This document shows positions 63,590 to 64,000 of a stretch of 64,000 nucleotides of DNA, in pieces. The notes below the pieces were generated by a model that saw only the letters and a list, made by a program, of their open reading frames with translations, made no database searches and was not told the origin of the DNA. The position numbers and the translations under genes are program-made. Each line of letters begins with the position of its first letter. The first letter of the stretch is position 1. The stretch covers positions 2,604,001 through 2,668,000 of the forward strand of contig JAPFFF010000007.1 of NCBI GenBank assembly GCA_039105265.1, in the 5' to 3' direction. Source of the stretch: Tritrichomonas musculus. Its lineage: Eukaryota > Parabasalia > Tritrichomonadida > Tritrichomonadidae.

Positions 63590-63826
63590 ATTTATGAAGA
63601 CCAAATTTTATAAAACAAAGGCCAAATTTGGGGACTGGAAAAATCTCCTAAAATTCTGATTCAATTTAGATATAAAAATTCTTAAATGCAATGGAAATGG
63701 AAAGTTCTTGTATTTATAAATACAAAAAGAAAGAACTTTTAAATGCAATAGATACGGAATTTATTTATAAAAAGATAATATTGATCATAAATTTATTTAT
63801 ATAAATAAAGTGAGTTTACATTCATT

Positions 63827-64000
63827 CTATTTTAGAAGTTCCTTTATTTTTGCTGACGTTTCGGAAACACTTAAGCAAAAATCTCTAATTGATTTATCTT
63901 TTAACGATCTTTTGTTTTCATGTGCAAATTCAACAGACCATTGTGGTTGGTCAATTGAAGCTTTTAAAGATTTATTATTAATCATTTCACTAAGCATATG
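63827..64000 (-). CDS. Partial gene at right edge (C-terminal 57 residues)
   Basis: On the minus strand an open frame enters from the right edge and ends at a TAG at 63827-63829. The visible residues include KASIDQPQWSVEFAHENKRS and DFCLSVSETSAKIKELLK, which read like genuine protein and not AT-rich noise. Nothing can be said about function. It could instead be a short gene starting at the ATG at 63996-63998. Confidence 0.5.
   Translation of the reverse strand, partial: HMLSEMINNKSLKASIDQPQWSVEFAHENKRSLKDKSIRDFCLSVSETSAKIKELLK

Overview
The window looks like the nuclear genome of an anaerobic protist of the Parabasalia (a trichomonad such as Tritrichomonas or Trichomonas; the species cannot be settled from sequence alone). 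The evidence is an AT-rich genome with long uninterrupted reading frames, a eukaryotic trafficking, signalling and ion-pump gene set, very short gaps before start codons, and large Maverick/Polinton virus-like elements.

Positions 1-35443 are mobile DNA. I read them as three Polinton/Maverick elements nested in one another, all leaving the window on the left. Element A (<1-19617) carries a protein-primed family B DNA polymerase, a double jelly-roll major capsid protein, a packaging ATPase, a DDE integrase, a Ulp1/adenain-like protease, candidate minor virion proteins, a superfamily 3 helicase, an HNH endonuclease, an HUH/Rep-like endonuclease, a bZIP-like protein and a secreted protein that may be cargo. 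It looks largely whole, with about one or two breaks in low-complexity genes. Element B (19618-32133) has its own polymerase, virion-like proteins and bZIP-like protein, and a DEAH superfamily 2 helicase in place of A's helicase and Rep. Element C (32134-35443) keeps only a decayed gene of unknown function and long satellite-like arrays. The right end of each carries the same outward motif TATACTACT (AGTAGTATA read inward) and a subterminal hairpin. At the first two junctions the terminus supplies the stop codon of the neighbouring element's gene. The simplest history is C into host DNA, then B into C, then A into B.

Positions 35444-64000 are host chromosome. About 2.5 kb of AT-rich non-coding DNA and a small decayed gene come first. 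Then follow a ubiquitin-specific protease, a membrane-anchored sphingomyelinase-like phosphoesterase, an AP-2 alpha-adaptin, a plasma-membrane-type calcium ATPase, an LRR/coiled-coil protein, an RCC1/coiled-coil protein ending in a possible CaaX box, a long WD40 protein, a coiled-coil protein, a small type I membrane protein, a helical protein and a partial gene at the right edge. These host genes look like unrelated single units, not an operon. A 238-bp MITE with perfect 19-bp inverted repeats sits exactly behind the stop codon of the phosphoesterase gene, between TTAA copies.

The best candidates for something unusual are the combination in element A of pPolB, a separate SF3 helicase and a separate HUH Rep; the three-layer nesting with shared termini; the conserved 14-16 bp head-to-head virion gene pair; and the MITE that preserves a stop codon.
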